From: Dendrolimus kikuchii
Taxonomy: Eukaryota; Arthropoda; Insecta; Lepidoptera; Lasiocampidae
DNA length: 64,000 nucleotides
NCBI GenBank assembly: GCA_019925095.2
Contig: CM034402.1
Coordinates: 4,785,501 to 4,849,500 of the forward strand
Direction of reading: 5' to 3'
How positions within the stretch are numbered: position 1 is the stretch's first letter; every line of letters begins with the position of its first letter. Positions 42,407-53,393 of the stretch are shown here, piece after piece. The position numbers were made by a program, and so were the translations under genes. The notes under the pieces were generated by a model. It saw nothing but the letters and a program-made list of their open reading frames with translations. It searched no databases and was not told where the DNA came from.

Positions 42407-43001
42407 GATTTCAGCACATGGTAATTGTAATAATATTTAAATTTAGGGTTTTAATTATAATTATAATATAATTTAAGTTTTGCGGGCAGAATTTGAAGTC
42501 GCATCGTTAAAGCTTAGGACACGAATGCTTTAACCACTAAGCTCCCACGACTGATCTTTTTAACAAATTTTTGTCATAGGTTCTCTAATCTCTTTGTTAT
42601 CAGATAAAAGTTACTACAAAAAAAGTTACACGTGAAAGCGTCAGAAATAAGTAAACTTAGATTCGTATTTATAAAATTATTACGAATAAACAGGACTCTA
42701 AACAGCAATAACATGCCATTAACAAATACAATTCATCGTTCACATTATCCTGTAAACCTATCTAATAGCAAATGGCAAAATCAAATAACATAAATCACCA
42801 TCTCGAAATATTACTTGCAAACGAGTTGTCACATAACGCTGGGTTATTGTAGTGAATTATGGCCATTTAAACATTGCAAATTATACATCGACACTTAATT
42901 TCCTATGTTCGAACGTGATAGCTCTAAATCGATTCTGGGTGAAATGATTTTAGACCTTATGTAATAGTGTTAGAGTCGAAAAATCGACAACGTAATCTTG
43001 C
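42407..43001. other. Unassigned stretch
   Basis: No feature supported. Confidence 0.35.
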
Positions 43002-43257
43002 AGTTTAACATTCTTTTTCTCACGTGACTCATCCCTCCTCATTATACATGCCCATAGGAATTAATCTTGTTCCTCTAAATTTTTCAGTCACGGGTGCTAC
43101 TCTTATGTACTCATTTCTCACCTTATCCATTATTGTAACACCATACATGCATTACATCAGTCTCATCTAAGCTGAGTGGAGAAGTTTGTGGTCTATCACT
43201 TTAGTGGCCCAACATTCGGACCCGTATAGCATGACTGATCGTATGACAGATTTATAT
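43002..43257 (-). mobile_element. RTE-L LINE, post-RT segment
   Basis: Minus-strand relic: AACATTCTTTTTCTCACGTG...TTTTTCAGTCACGGGTG...GTGGAGAAGTTTGTGGTCTA...CCCAACATTCGGACCCGTAT. It corresponds to the GSECW-to-RRLRWYGH part. Together with 43590-43935 it formed one element, now split by the repeat at 43258. Confidence 0.7.
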
Positions 43258-43560
43258 AGAAAGAAAGAAATAAAAACTTTATTTGAAGAAATATTTTCAG
43301 CAAACAAGGTTTGCACTCAGCATATTGCTGTGTCGGAATATCCGATACAACGCTGATTTTCAGTGCAAACCTTCCTTTAGGTGTAAGATCAAAATGACCC
43401 ACTTTTGTTAATTAAATAATAAATAAGAATAATAATTAATAAAACTAATTCTACTTATATAATATTTAAATTTTAAAAAAACAAATAAATAAATTTTAAT
43501 AAAAAACCAACAATAAATACGTTGCTACAAAATTAAAATAAATACTCGTGTATCAACTTG
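43258..43560 (-). mobile_element. (TTTC)-tailed LINE 3' end inserted in RTE-L
   Basis: GAAAGAAAGAAATAAAAACT TTATTTG at the left is the reversed tail of the family seen sense-on at 55150, 55655 and 59398. GCATATTGCTGTGTCGGAAT and ATCCGATACAACGCTGATTT form the family's internal hairpin. Its left boundary against RTE-L is sharp; its right boundary is uncertain. Confidence 0.65.
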
Positions 43561-43589
43561 TATCGAATCATATCTGACCTTATAGTTTC

Positions 43590-43935
43590 AGTGGCACTAG
43601 TTGGTCGCAAGTCACACCGCTTACCTGTCTCCACTTTAGCCATGCTGCATTTATTCTTCTCCTTACATCCTTCTCTATATCAGAATTACTCTGAGCAGTA
43701 GTGAACTGAAGTACCTGAATTCGGGGTTGCACGGTGGTGTGACTGATTGTGGTTTAAGAGGCACAGCTCTAGAGATTCCGCCGACATCGCAAAACAGGTA
43801 TTCGGTTTTGGTTCTGCTGATTTTCAACTCAACGTCGTCTAGTGCTAGCCGCCAACTGGCTAGTTTGTTTTATACTGCCACCCCGTCTTCATCTACGAGA
43901 ACAATATCATCTGCGAAGTATACATACATGTAAGA
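43590..43935 (-). mobile_element. RTE-L reverse transcriptase palm fragment
   Basis: The only RT catalytic motif in the window: on the minus strand YVYFADDIVLVDEDGVA (about 43929-43880), with the FADD box. After a frame break follow LALDDVELKISRTKTEYLFC and DVGGISRAVPLKPQSV, then FRYFSSLL, all typical of RTE elements. Stops and shifts show the copy is dead. Confidence 0.8.
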
Positions 43936-44694
43936 CAGAAAGATAGAAATTTCTATAATCAATAAATAATTTATAAATTTATACATATGAAAATTTACGT
44001 TTGGGCATTTTATAAGAAATATGTATATATGCATGTGCATATGTGTGTGTGTGTGTGTGTGATGTACTAGACCCATAGTCTATTTCCATCAAGGGGGGTT
44101 ATTGTAAAACCTCATTAATGTCATAGACATAATTTCATTACTGTGTGGAATACAATTTAATATACTTCAATAAAAAAATTACAATTTATTTAAAAGATTT
44201 ACAAACACGGTTCGAGTTTTTTGTCGGTTTTGAAATCTTACACTCGTGTATTCAAATCACGAACTACATTCAAATAAAAAAAATCCTAGCAATTTCAATT
44301 TCTTAAACAATAAATATCAATAATTTTGTAAGAGAAAACAACACATATTTCAACTTAAACAATATGCCACGTAAAATGAAAATATCAGAACCACCGCACA
44401 TAAAGGCAAGCAATAAATAAACTTTATATCGTTTGAAAGCAGTGGACGCAATCTCATCGAGGCCCATTCCGCTACACTATCGCATAAATACGGGCCCATT
44501 CGAGTGTGGGACACATATAAAACTAATATATTGTCCCATTTTTGTCCCCTATTAAACTATATCCGCGGGTCGGGCGTTAATCATCGGATAAACTGCCTAG
44601 GAACGGTATAAGATTGCTAAATACTTTACAAACTGTTTAAAGTTGTTATATTAAGGTTCTGCTTGCTTGTCCTACTGTCCTACTAATAATATTT
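43936..44694. other. Unassigned, with (GT)n at 44040-44061
   Basis: A (GT)10-type microsatellite (ATGTGTGTGTGTGTGTGTG) is the only discrete feature; the rest is AT-rich and unassigned. Confidence 0.5.
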
Positions 44695-44931
44695 GCCAGG
44701 TGGTAGGGCATTTGCTCGACTGGATGGCTACCACCCCTGGTCTAAAGTATGTCGCCATAACATCCTTGACTTGTGTTCCGGCATTAGTGACCAGGTTCCA
44801 GTCTCCCTTAAGAGAGCAGCAGCGCATTTGTAGCAACTTTGGTGTTGCAAATGTCCGTAGGCGATGGTAACCGCTTTTCATCAAGTGGGCCGTCTGCCTG
44901 TCTGCTGATCTCCTGCAATAAAAAAAAAGAA
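44695..44931 (+). mobile_element. R330 retroposon, 5'-truncated
   Basis: GCCAGGTGGTAGGGCATTTG to CTCCTGCAATAAAAAAAAAG. It is followed immediately by the 3' part of a Helitron-like element, so it may have inserted into it. Confidence 0.8.
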
Positions 44932-44932
44932 A

Positions 44933-45064
44933 TTTAACTTTACAGTAATGTAGCTTACACATCAGAATAATACATAGGCTATAATTTATAAAGATATAGT
45001 GTGAATTATCCAAAATGTAATGATTTTCCATCACCACGCGGGTGAAACCGCTGGGCGCAGCTAG
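44933..45064 (+). mobile_element. Hel-1 Helitron-like 3' part
   Basis: GTAATGTAGCTTACACATCA, GATATAGTGTGAATTATCCA, CCATCACCACGCGGGTGAAA and GGGCGCAGCTAG|T. The CACCACGCGGGTG palindrome is the expected subterminal hairpin. Confidence 0.65.
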
Positions 45065-45145
45065 TCTTCTGTAGTTCTATTTGTAACCTTATTAACTTTT
45101 TAAACGCTTTTTTTACATTTTTTGTAAACATGGTCAGGTCCTGAA

Positions 45146-45469
45146 GGGCCATTTTGCATGGAGAGAGTTAATGGCACGTTTTGGGGCGAGAAATCTAGGC
45201 AATACTCGCATACGAGTATATCATACGATCATCATAAGGTAATTGTCACCAAAACTTGCCTACGATTTCTCGACTTGTCTAAGCTAGAACTCGTATGACA
45301 ATTTTTCATTTTTGTATTTTGTTTACACAGAGAGGTCAATATTCAATGACCAGGCGATTATCGCCTTTCCACGTGCGATATCATATGTTTAGTTTACATG
45401 ATAATATTTTTTTTCTTACTTTCGAAAATCGTATCTTCAAGGCAAGAAACCTCTCCATGTAAATGACCC
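45146..45469. mobile_element. MITE-like element, 324 bp
   Basis: Ends GGGCCATTTTGCATGGAGAG and reversed GGGTCATTTACATGGAGAGG. A second inverted pair lies inside (CGAGAAATCTAGGCA at ~45198-45212 against TGCCTACGATTTCTCG at ~45257-45272). Non-coding. Confidence 0.55.
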
Positions 45470-45548
45470 ATTATACAATCGTCATATTCAACAACATGTC
45501 TGTCAGTTTATATTTATGAATTATTAAAAATATTGGTTAAGTGCTTAG

Positions 45549-45760
45549 TAGATAGATAGCTAGATAGATAACACTTTATTGCTCACCAAAATAAAGAAAT
45601 ACAAAAACAAAATGTATAATTACAATACTTCTTGGCAAAACAACAGGCGGCCTTATCACTAAAAGCGATCTCTTCCAGGCAACCTAGCTTAAAAGAAATT
45701 CTTAACTAATCTGGCGATGTAGGTGGAGCAGAAAAAGATAGGACTGTACGATTTAATTAT
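45549..45760 (-). mobile_element. HP-LINE 3' end
   Basis: GATAGATAGCTAGATAGATA tail, then the same sequence as 289-495 with only a handful of differences up to GATAGGACTGTACGATTTAA. The shared right boundary suggests two insertions from one source truncated at the same point, or a segmental duplication. Confidence 0.75.
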
Positions 45761-46392
45761 ACATACTTACACTAATTTCTAAATTTAATACATATATATA
45801 AACAAAAGTAGTTAGCTTAGTAGTTCACCTACAACTATTATTATTATTTGTAAATTATTTTGTTAGAAATTAAATAAAGCTTCTATTCTATTCGTCTATT
45901 CTAACCTACGAAACTATAAAAAAGGATTCCATCGAAAATACTTCATTTCTCAATGACTAATGAACGAATATTGTTAAAAAAAAATCCCTTGAAAGTTTTT
46001 TCAACTCTTTAGCTCACTATTAGCACATATGTGTCCGCGATGAGAGTGCAGATCGCCTTTGTGCACGTGATCGTTAATTGTGTTGTTGTCTCACTCTGTT
46101 TATATAGGAGTTGTATGATTTGTATGAAATGGGTATATTTTCTTGGTATATTACGAGATAGTGATAGTGTTAGTCTTGCGGCTTTTTGGTATATCGATAA
46201 TTGTTTTAAGGGTTAAGCTCTACCACCATATTTTTTTTTATAATTTTTCACTTCATATTGTAGAAATTATAGGACACAATTTTCACACCTTAGAGAGCTA
46301 ACATCTTATCAATATCATTTAAAAAGTCATTAACAAACATCATTCCGTTTTTTTAAGATATGATTAGCAATACCACATAGTTATGATTATGA
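45761..46392. other. Unassigned AT-rich stretch
   Basis: No feature supported; the plus frame at 46031-46216 is unassigned. Confidence 0.35.
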
Positions 46393-46780
46393 TTAAACTA
46401 CAAACGTCTCCACTCAGCTGAGATGAGAATGTTGAGATGGATGTGTGGTGTTACAAGAATGGATAAGGTGAGAAATGAGTACATAAGGGGATCTTTGAAA
46501 GTTGCACCTGTGACTGAAAAATTGAGAGGAAGAAGATTAAGGTGGTATGGGCATATAATGAGGAGGGATGAAAGTCACGTGACAAAAAGAATGTTATACT
46601 ACAAGATCGATGGGTACAAATTTAAAGGTTGACCAAAAAAAAGATGGATGGATTGTGTGAAGGATGACATGATGATATGCGGTGTGACAGAAGAGGTATG
46701 TCACAATAGAAGAGTGTGGAAGGAAAAGACATATTGTGCCGACCCCAAGTAATTGGGATATGGTGAAAGAAAAGAGAGAT
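46393..46780 (+). mobile_element. RTE-L LINE, C-terminus and 3' end
   Basis: Frame 46423-46632: MRMLRWMCGVTRMDKVRNEY, VAPVTEKLRGRRLRWYGHIM, RRDESHVTKRMLYYKIDGYK, then a TGA where the copy at 16527 reads GRPKK. The 3' end continues CCCCAAGTAATTGGGATATG GTGAAAGAAAAGAGAGA, the same terminal text as in the 53886 repeat units. Confidence 0.75.
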
Positions 46781-46959
46781 AGTTATGATTATGTACACCA
46801 AAAAAAGTTAAAATTAAAATCCTTAGATGTATAGCTGCTACCCTTTTTAGCAGCCATCTTTACTTTATTCACAGTTTCAATACAAAACTTTGTAGAGCTA
46901 AATAGACTCTACCTTTAGTTAAATTTTATTCATGTAAACCCAATAGTTTTCGAGAAAAG

Positions 46960-47045
46960 TTACTTGGACATACACAGAAAAACCGACAGCCGGACATGGC
47001 GATTACATAAGAGTTCCGTTTCTGCCATAATGACTATGGAACCCT
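46960..47045 (+). repeat. Short repeat ending GGAACCCTAA
   Basis: ACCGACAGCCGGACATGGCG then AGAGTTCCGTTTCTGCCATA and TATGGAACCCTAA. GTTCC...GGAAC can pair. Related to 6950-7035 and 50755-50850. Confidence 0.5.
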
Positions 47046-47491
47046 AAATATAATTTATTTTTGAATATAATTCAAAATCATTAATATATAATTCATCACA
47101 TCATCATCCGATCAACTGATCGCCGTCCCGTTGGTCTGCCCAGATAGCTTTTTTCACCGCACTGTATTAAAATTTGATGTAAAAAAAAAAACGATGGGCG
47201 ATCAATAAAATCACTATTCAAGAATAATATTATAAATACTACGGCGATAAGGAGGAGGTGGATTTAGCCAACCACGAGTTAAAAATCGCCGGTATCAAGA
47301 AATGTAACTTCCTGCGTTTTTTTCTGAAATTGATTTTATTCTTTATCGATAAATATAGTTGAGCTTTAATGATATTCAGCAAGTTATGTTGTTTTACTAT
47401 AGAAATAAACTAAATTTTAACGTAGATATGGATATTTTGTGAATAATGACTTCTAAATACATTAATGCTTTTAATTAATTTTTTTTTTAAT

Positions 47492-47616
47492 TTCCAGTCT
47501 CCCTTAAAAGAGCAGTAGCGCATTTGTAGCACCTTTGGTGTTACAAATGTCCATAGGTGATGGTAAACGCTTTTCATTAAGTGGGCCGTCTGCCTGTCTG
47601 CTGAACTCCTGCAATA
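47492..47616 (+). mobile_element. R330 retroposon, 3' fragment
   Basis: TTCCAGTCTCCCTTAAAAGA to CTCCTGCAAT. The A run has been replaced by T9, perhaps by slippage or conversion at the AATAAAA site. Confidence 0.75.
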
Positions 47617-47940
47617 TTTTTTTTTAAATAATTATTGAGTATTTGATTTAATTCATTAATTAAAAGAAAGAACATTTTATTTATTAAATCTTTGGTGGAT
47701 TATATTCAGAACTTGCTGTAATATTCTTTAACTGGCAACATTCGTAATACGTATGCACTACAGATTATTAACAGTTGAATGATGTGGAACTAAAACTTGG
47801 TTATTCGAGTTGTAGTGTTTCAATAGACGCGGGAATTCGAATTTTTAAAATTATAGTTCAGTGTTTTATACGTTACAATAATAAGGCTTTATTATTATTA
47901 TTACATTATTCATAATGTAATGAATGATATTGTTACGAGT

Positions 47941-48413
47941 TTAGCAGGACTCGAATTAAAATACGGATAGAATTACTATAGAGTTTATTATAACTATACA
48001 AACACGTATAACACAAGTACAAATATAACCGGACATAACAAATTCAAACGTAATGCAGAAGGTCGTAATTCGATAAAACGCGCAAAGTCCATCACTATTA
48101 GATTCCCGATATACACACGTCACGCCTTTATCGTAGTCGTACCTTGACTGCCCCCTTCTCTTCATCAGGCCGTCGTTTTATACTTCACAAATGCAAAATA
48201 ATCCGCAACCCCTGGCTAATGATGCCAATGAGCGAGTACAATAGGACAATAGGCTATTCTCCACAATACTTAAAAACGTATGCCAATAAATAAGTGAACA
48301 AGACAAGACGATCATAAAAGGATTACACTTAGTTCAAATGCCGACAGGTAATAAAATGTGCTTTTACAGATCCGTACGTGGAATTTGTCTTTGTCGGCGC
48401 CTAGGTTGTAACA
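47941..48413 (-). mobile_element. Solo LTR (LTR-J family), perfect TSD
   Basis: TGTTACGAGTTTAGC to CTAGGTTGTAACA, 473 bp, flanked by ATAT on both sides (47937-47940, 48414-48417). Reverse orientation relative to 3955. No internal coding sequence. Confidence 0.8.
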
Positions 48414-49004
48414 ATATAGTACGCTATATACTCGAGTTTATTGCGCTCCTTTCTATAGAGATTGTTTCGATACGACTGAAATCGACTATGGAATGAATAA
48501 AAGCAGTCTGCATTGTACAATAATAATCACAAATATTGAAAGGAATTCAAAGCAAGCATAACCGAAAGTTTGCTGTGAAGCGTCATAACTTCCCGTGTCA
48601 GAGCACACGACGCGACGGCTGAAAGCGTAGGTGACATTAAAGACATTTCCAAAAGCACTCCACTTGACTGATATTTCCTCGTGTCTCGTGTAGCAATGTG
48701 AAAATTTCAATTTTCACAAACAATGTAACCGCTGTGTCGCGAGTTGCTTCTATTGTTTGGTTCAGGTGAAAAGTTTCGAGAGGGTTGAGATTGGTTGGGG
48801 TTATGTTGTGGTTTATCAAGTGTGTTTTGGGGGCTTTCCAAAATCAACGTTGCGTTGTTTCAATGTGTATATTGAATAAATAAATAACAATATTGAGTGG
48901 CATAATTCACAACAGTTGTACACTTGACAGGAGGCTAACTAAAAAGTTCACGGTTCCAAAGTTAACACGCCAACAGTCAAGTGTAGATAGCATACTTGAA
49001 ACAA

Positions 49005-50131
49005 CGGTACACTCATGTTCTCAGCCTCATGTTGACTATTCGCGTACTTTCGCCTGTCAGTCACACCATCACACAGTGGTCGAACGTAAGTTCACAACAC
49101 TTTCTCCGTTGACGGTAATAAAATTATTTAAAACTGTAGCGTAATGGAAAAGAACTACCATTTCATTTGCAACATAGTTGAAACAACAAATTAATATTAT
49201 TAATAAGTTTGACGGTACACTCAAGTTCTCACCCTCATTTCTATTGTTCCCGTACTTTCGCCTCTCAGTCACACCATCACACAGTACCCGAACGTAAGTT
49301 CACGACACTTCCTCCGTTGACGGTGATAAAATTATTTAAAACTGTAGCGTAATGGAAAAGAACTACCATTTCATTTGCAACATACTTGAAACAACAAATT
49401 AATATTATTAATAAGTTTGACGGTACACTCAAGTTCTCACCCTCATTTCTACTGTTCCCGTACTTTCGCCTCTCAGTCACACCATCACACAGTACCCGAA
49501 CGTAAGTTCACAACACTTCCTCCGTTGACGGTGATAAAATTATTTAAAACTGTAGCGCAATGGAAAAGAACTACCATTTAATTTGCAATATACCTGAAAC
49601 AACGAATTAATATTTTAATAAGTTCGACGGTACACTCAAGTTCTCACCCTCATTTCGACTGTTCCGTACTTTCGCTTGTCAGTCACACCGTGCCCGAACG
49701 TAATTTCACGACACTTCCTCCGTTGACGGTGATAAAATTGTTTAAAACTGTAGCGTAATGGAAAAGAACTACCATTTAATTTGCAATATACCTGAAACAA
49801 CGAATTAATATTATTAATAAGTTGGCGGTACACCCAAGTTCTCACCCTAATTTCGAGTGTTCCCGTACTTTCGCCTGTCAGTCACACCGTGCCCGAACGT
49901 AATTTCAGGACACTTCCTCCGTTGACGGTGATAAAATTGTTTAAATCTGTAGCGCAATGGAAAAGAACTACCATTTAATTTGTAATATACCTGAAACAAC
50001 GAATTAATATTATTTATAAGTTCGGCGGTACACCCAAGTTCTCACCCTCATTTCGAGTGTTCCCGTACTTTCGCCTGTCAGTCACACCGTGCCCGAATGT
50101 AAGTTCACGACACTTCCTCCGTTGACGGTGA
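49005..50131. repeat. Tandem array of ~200-208 bp units, about 5.5 copies
   Basis: Unit starts (CGGTACAC) fall at 49005, 49213, 49421, 49628, 49826 and 50026. The first three units are 207-208 bp and the last two 198-200 bp, the latter lacking the ACCATCACACAGTA block. Each has GTAAGTTCACGACACTTCCT CCGTTGACGGTGATAAAATT. Minus-strand open frames of ~67 codons recur because the units are alike; I see no reason to call them genes. Confidence 0.9.
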
Positions 50132-51265
50132 CTGGAGTAAATGAGGGTTTTAGAACTTTACATAATATAACTTTTACTGCAGAGTGGGCCTCGAAATTTG
50201 GTTTTATTTTTTTAGATATGAAATACTGTGACTTGGGGTAAAATTTGTGTAGATATCTTCAACTTGGCTTTGCTTTAGAAAATATCGAAACTATATCAGT
50301 GCTATAATAAAAGTGTATAACTGTGGTAGTGTCGTTAATATAAAGTATGAAAAAAACGGGCAAGTGCGTGTCGTATTACCCTTTATCACCGTAGACGTGA
50401 CGAACGTCTTCTGTTTTTGTTATTTCATCACGGTACCAAAGAAAAGTGTTTAATCGAAAATGCAGCATATAATAAAAACTAAGGAACGGATATTGTTCTA
50501 AACAATTTTAGTTGAAAATATTTATAAATTCTGCAAGTAAGATTTTTCAGAATTTTCTACTCCATATAAAACCAGCATTCAATTTTTATTTCTCCAAAAC
50601 TCACCAAGCATTGATTTAATTAAGGAAAATAATCGCCACACCATATAATAAATAATATTCATTTAAAAATTGACCCTTAGTTACATGTATAACAGCCAAC
50701 ACTATTTTTTACAATTTCACAAAACAACTTCTTCACGATATGACGACCCATTCTGAGAAAAATGACTGCGATATACACGGACATATGGACAGTCGGAAAA
50801 GGCGATAGCATAAAGGTTCTGTTCTTGCCAAAACAGCTATGAAACCTTAAAAATGAAAATTAAGCAATAAACAATATTCCCATATAAAAGCTGTAAAAAA
50901 TGTAAGAAAAAAATATTCATTTCCTAAAAATGTTAATGCTTTATGGAGATAATAAACAGAGAAGTTTCGAAACCTTCGTAGGAAGTTCTTCCGCCTGGGG
51001 CAAAGGCCGGATATCTTTATTGCTTTGTCCGGGAAAGACTCATTTGTTGGCAAAATAAATTTAAATTGATAATCTCCTCTGTAATGGTAAATAATGCTTA
51101 GATAAAATATTTTGGAGAATATGGCAAGAATTGCTCTTGAGAGTTTTTACGAGCTTTTGCTTTTATTTCACTTGCGTGTTTGTTACTTCGTTAGCTTATT
51201 TAGGTTAAATTTTGCAAGATAAATGATGCGCTGGCAGAATGTCACGGCATGCTACACTTATTGAC
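50132..51265. other. Unassigned, short repeat at 50755-50850
   Basis: Includes a diverged copy of the GGAACCCTAA-type repeat (GGCGATAGCATAAAGGTTCT ... GCTATGAAACCTTAA). Otherwise AT-rich without assignable content. Confidence 0.4.
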
Positions 51266-51850
51266 ATTAACCGTCGGTCTCTTGGCACCGCCGGGGCACC
51301 AGCTGTTCTTGAACCAAATGGGCTGAGCCGCGACGACGGTAAGAGACCAGACGGAATGTCCTTGGTGCCATGGAATATGGGACGCCTCCTAGTATAAGAC
51401 GCAACTTGTGTCGATACTTTGGCGGCGTCCCATCTTCCAGATACAGTCGTGACAGCCGGGGTTGCTGCTGCACACCAGAAGATCCAGAAATGTCGCAAAT
51501 ATGTGTCCATTGGTAGTGGGTACGTATTTGTGGCTTTCGGGGTCGAGACCCTGAGGCCGTGGGGGCCTGGAGCTCATCACCTCTATCGAGACCTCTCAAC
51601 GCGTCTAATTAAGGACCAAAATGCTGGCTTGCACCTAGGGCGACGAATCAGCATTGCCATCCAACGCGAAAATGTGGCCAGCATTTTAGGCACGCTTCCC
51701 GCCGACAGCGATTTGGAGTCATTTTTTTACTTATAGATTTATTATTTTGTAATTAGAGTTTTATTTATAATATATTCCTTAGAAGGCTCTATACTTTAGT
51801 ATCAAACTTTAGACGTTCCTTAAGTTAAGGAATACGTCAGAAATATCTAT
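51266..51850 (+). mobile_element. C-LINE protein C-terminus, best copy
   Basis: Open except for one [39 protein letters not shown], AAAHQKIQKCRKYVSIGSGY, VFVAFGVETLRPWGPGAHHL, then GRRISIAIQRENVASILGTL P and a stop at 51736. The arrangement (a conserved W-DATCVDTLA box followed by an FGVETLGPWG box and a final arginine-rich RISIAIQR helix) is the post-RT C-terminus of an insect LINE. GC content is well above the surroundings. Confidence 0.75.
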
Positions 51851-52129
51851 ATTATCCATTATATATAAGCATCACTTTTAAGGGCTACCTCTATCTACTC
51901 CCTTTCCTATCTATCCTCTAGTTTGACACTGTCTTTGCTACATTACTGTAATTCCTTCACATTGCATGACTAACTGATTAATAATTTCTTTCTTTGATTT
52001 AGGTATTTATTGAATTATTATTACTGAGATTATTAATATAATTTTGTTCTCAAAAATAGAATTTTAACAAATATGTCAGCACGCTTGGACCTAATCATTT
52101 ACAAATATGATGTCAATCCAAATGTCATC
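51851..52129. other. Unassigned AT-rich stretch
   Basis: No feature supported. Confidence 0.35.
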
Positions 52130-52570
52130 TTGCCGGTCTCGATATTATCCTCGCCTGGATTCCCAGCTATAGTAGAATTAGCAGTAATGAAATGACTGAT
52201 CGCTGTTCAAAGGAAGCTGTCTTATCTGGTTGGAACAGATATGACCTCCTCGGGATCTGAGACTGGCTAAGCCCCATATGTTAAACTCTTGGAACTGCAG
52301 TGATAAACTTCTCGGCAAAAACCTTCCACCTATTCTCCCGTTTAAACTATAGTTTTACCTATACCGTAAACTCCGTAAAAAAGTGCGTTCTACCATAATT
52401 CGTGTCAAACTCGGCCACATCTGCACACCGGTCTTCTTGGCGAAAATTATAGTCCGTGACTACTCTCTATGTGAGTGCGGCTTAGATGAGGGTACTTTGG
52501 AACATTTTACCAGGAGATTTCTCTCACCCTGTCAACATAATTTTTCTTTTAACACTGGCCAATAAAAAGT
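52130..52570 (+). mobile_element. LINE RNase H domain and C-terminus (Jockey/I/R1-like)
   Basis: LDIILAWIPSYSRISSNEMT DRCSKEAV matches the last RNase H motif (xxWIPSHxGIxGNExADxxAK), with the usual His replaced by Tyr. After frame breaks it continues VRSTIIRVKLGHICTPVFLA, RDYSLCECGLDEGTLEHFTR, the conserved C-terminal zone with its Cys-x-Cys knuckle. It is a different LINE from the RTEs and C-LINE. Confidence 0.7.
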
Positions 52571-52827
52571 CTGTTAATATATTATGTAAATTTATAATAT
52601 TAAATAACATTTATTTATAAAGTAGTTAGTTTAACTCTATTTTATATTGCGTTGTCCCCAGGTTGATAGAAATCACAATTGGAAAGAAAACCGACCAAAC
52701 TTTATTTGAGTTGCTATTACCAATAACCTATATCTGACATTCTCTATGTTACTGAGACATTGGTCGAATCAACGCCAGTGGTGTTGAAGCCAAATCGCCA
52801 AAAATAGAATAAAATATGTTATTCCAT

Positions 52828-52996
52828 AATATTTTCTTAAGTTTTCGCGACTAGTATACATAATAAAACTACGTTTTAACGGTTTTAAGCGCGGTAATTT
52901 ATTTGATTTTTATTACTCCGACGTTTCGGACACTTTTCAGTAGCCGTGATCACAGAGAACAAGGATGTCAAGTGTCAATGAGTATTGTTAAATTAC
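52828..52996 (-). mobile_element. PLE terminal segment
   Basis: ATTTTCTTAAGTTTTCGCGA, ACGTTTTAACGGTTTTAAGC, hairpin block 52916-52957, GATGTCAAGTGTCAATGAGT. It ends where a TATG-RTE fragment begins. Confidence 0.75.
52916..52957 (-). ncRNA. Hammerhead-like motif with changed stem I
   Basis: Stem I is CTCT/GGAG here rather than TTCC/GGAA: one U-A pair has become C-G and one C-G has become U-G, so four pairs are kept. Stem II (GGCTACT/AGTGTCC) has one mismatch. The GTGATCA core and GAAACGTC are unchanged. Confidence 0.4.
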
Positions 52997-53003
52997 CTTC
53001 ATT

Positions 53004-53091
53004 AATGCAAAAGTGGATGAATGCAGAAGTCGTGGAAGGCCACGACACACCTTCCATGATCAAATTGATCGTGTATGTATGTATGTATGTA
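53004..53091 (+). mobile_element. TATG-RTE fragment with 3' coding deletion
   Basis: AATGCAAAAGTGGATGAATG to TCAAATTGATC, then directly GTGTATGTATGTATGTATG. The last ~45 codons are missing and the tail is joined at GTGTA, where GTAT microhomology exists. Confidence 0.75.
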
Positions 53092-53176
53092 GATTAAAGG
53101 GAATAAAGTAGCCGCTTTCGCAGATTTGTGTTATGAATCTAACAAGTATTAAAATAAATTTGTATTTTATGCTCTA

Positions 53177-53393
53177 CCAGCTGTCCCGGCAGATGTTGTT
53201 CTGCCCTGAAGAAATAAAATTTAGAACCCGATTGCAACGCCACCTACCGGGTCCAAATGTAAGCTATTCTATCTTTCAAGTCGGATCAAACTGCACACGG
53301 TGTGCAAATTTGATTAAAATCGGTCAAGTAGTTTAGGAGTCCATCGCGGACAAATAACGTGACACGTAATTTATATATATTAAAATGTTACAC
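53177..53393 (-). mobile_element. Hel-2 Helitron-like copy, near complete
   Basis: Reverse copy of 5157-5365: CAGCTGTCCCGGCAGATGTT at the left, GTGACACGTAATTTATATAT at the right. The terminal CTAG has become CTGG. Confidence 0.7.

Noticed and set aside
49069..49845. Repeated 67-codon minus-strand frames (MTERRKYGN...) in the tandem array
   Set aside because: They recur only because the units are near-identical; the frame breaks in the shorter units and shows no domain or start context.
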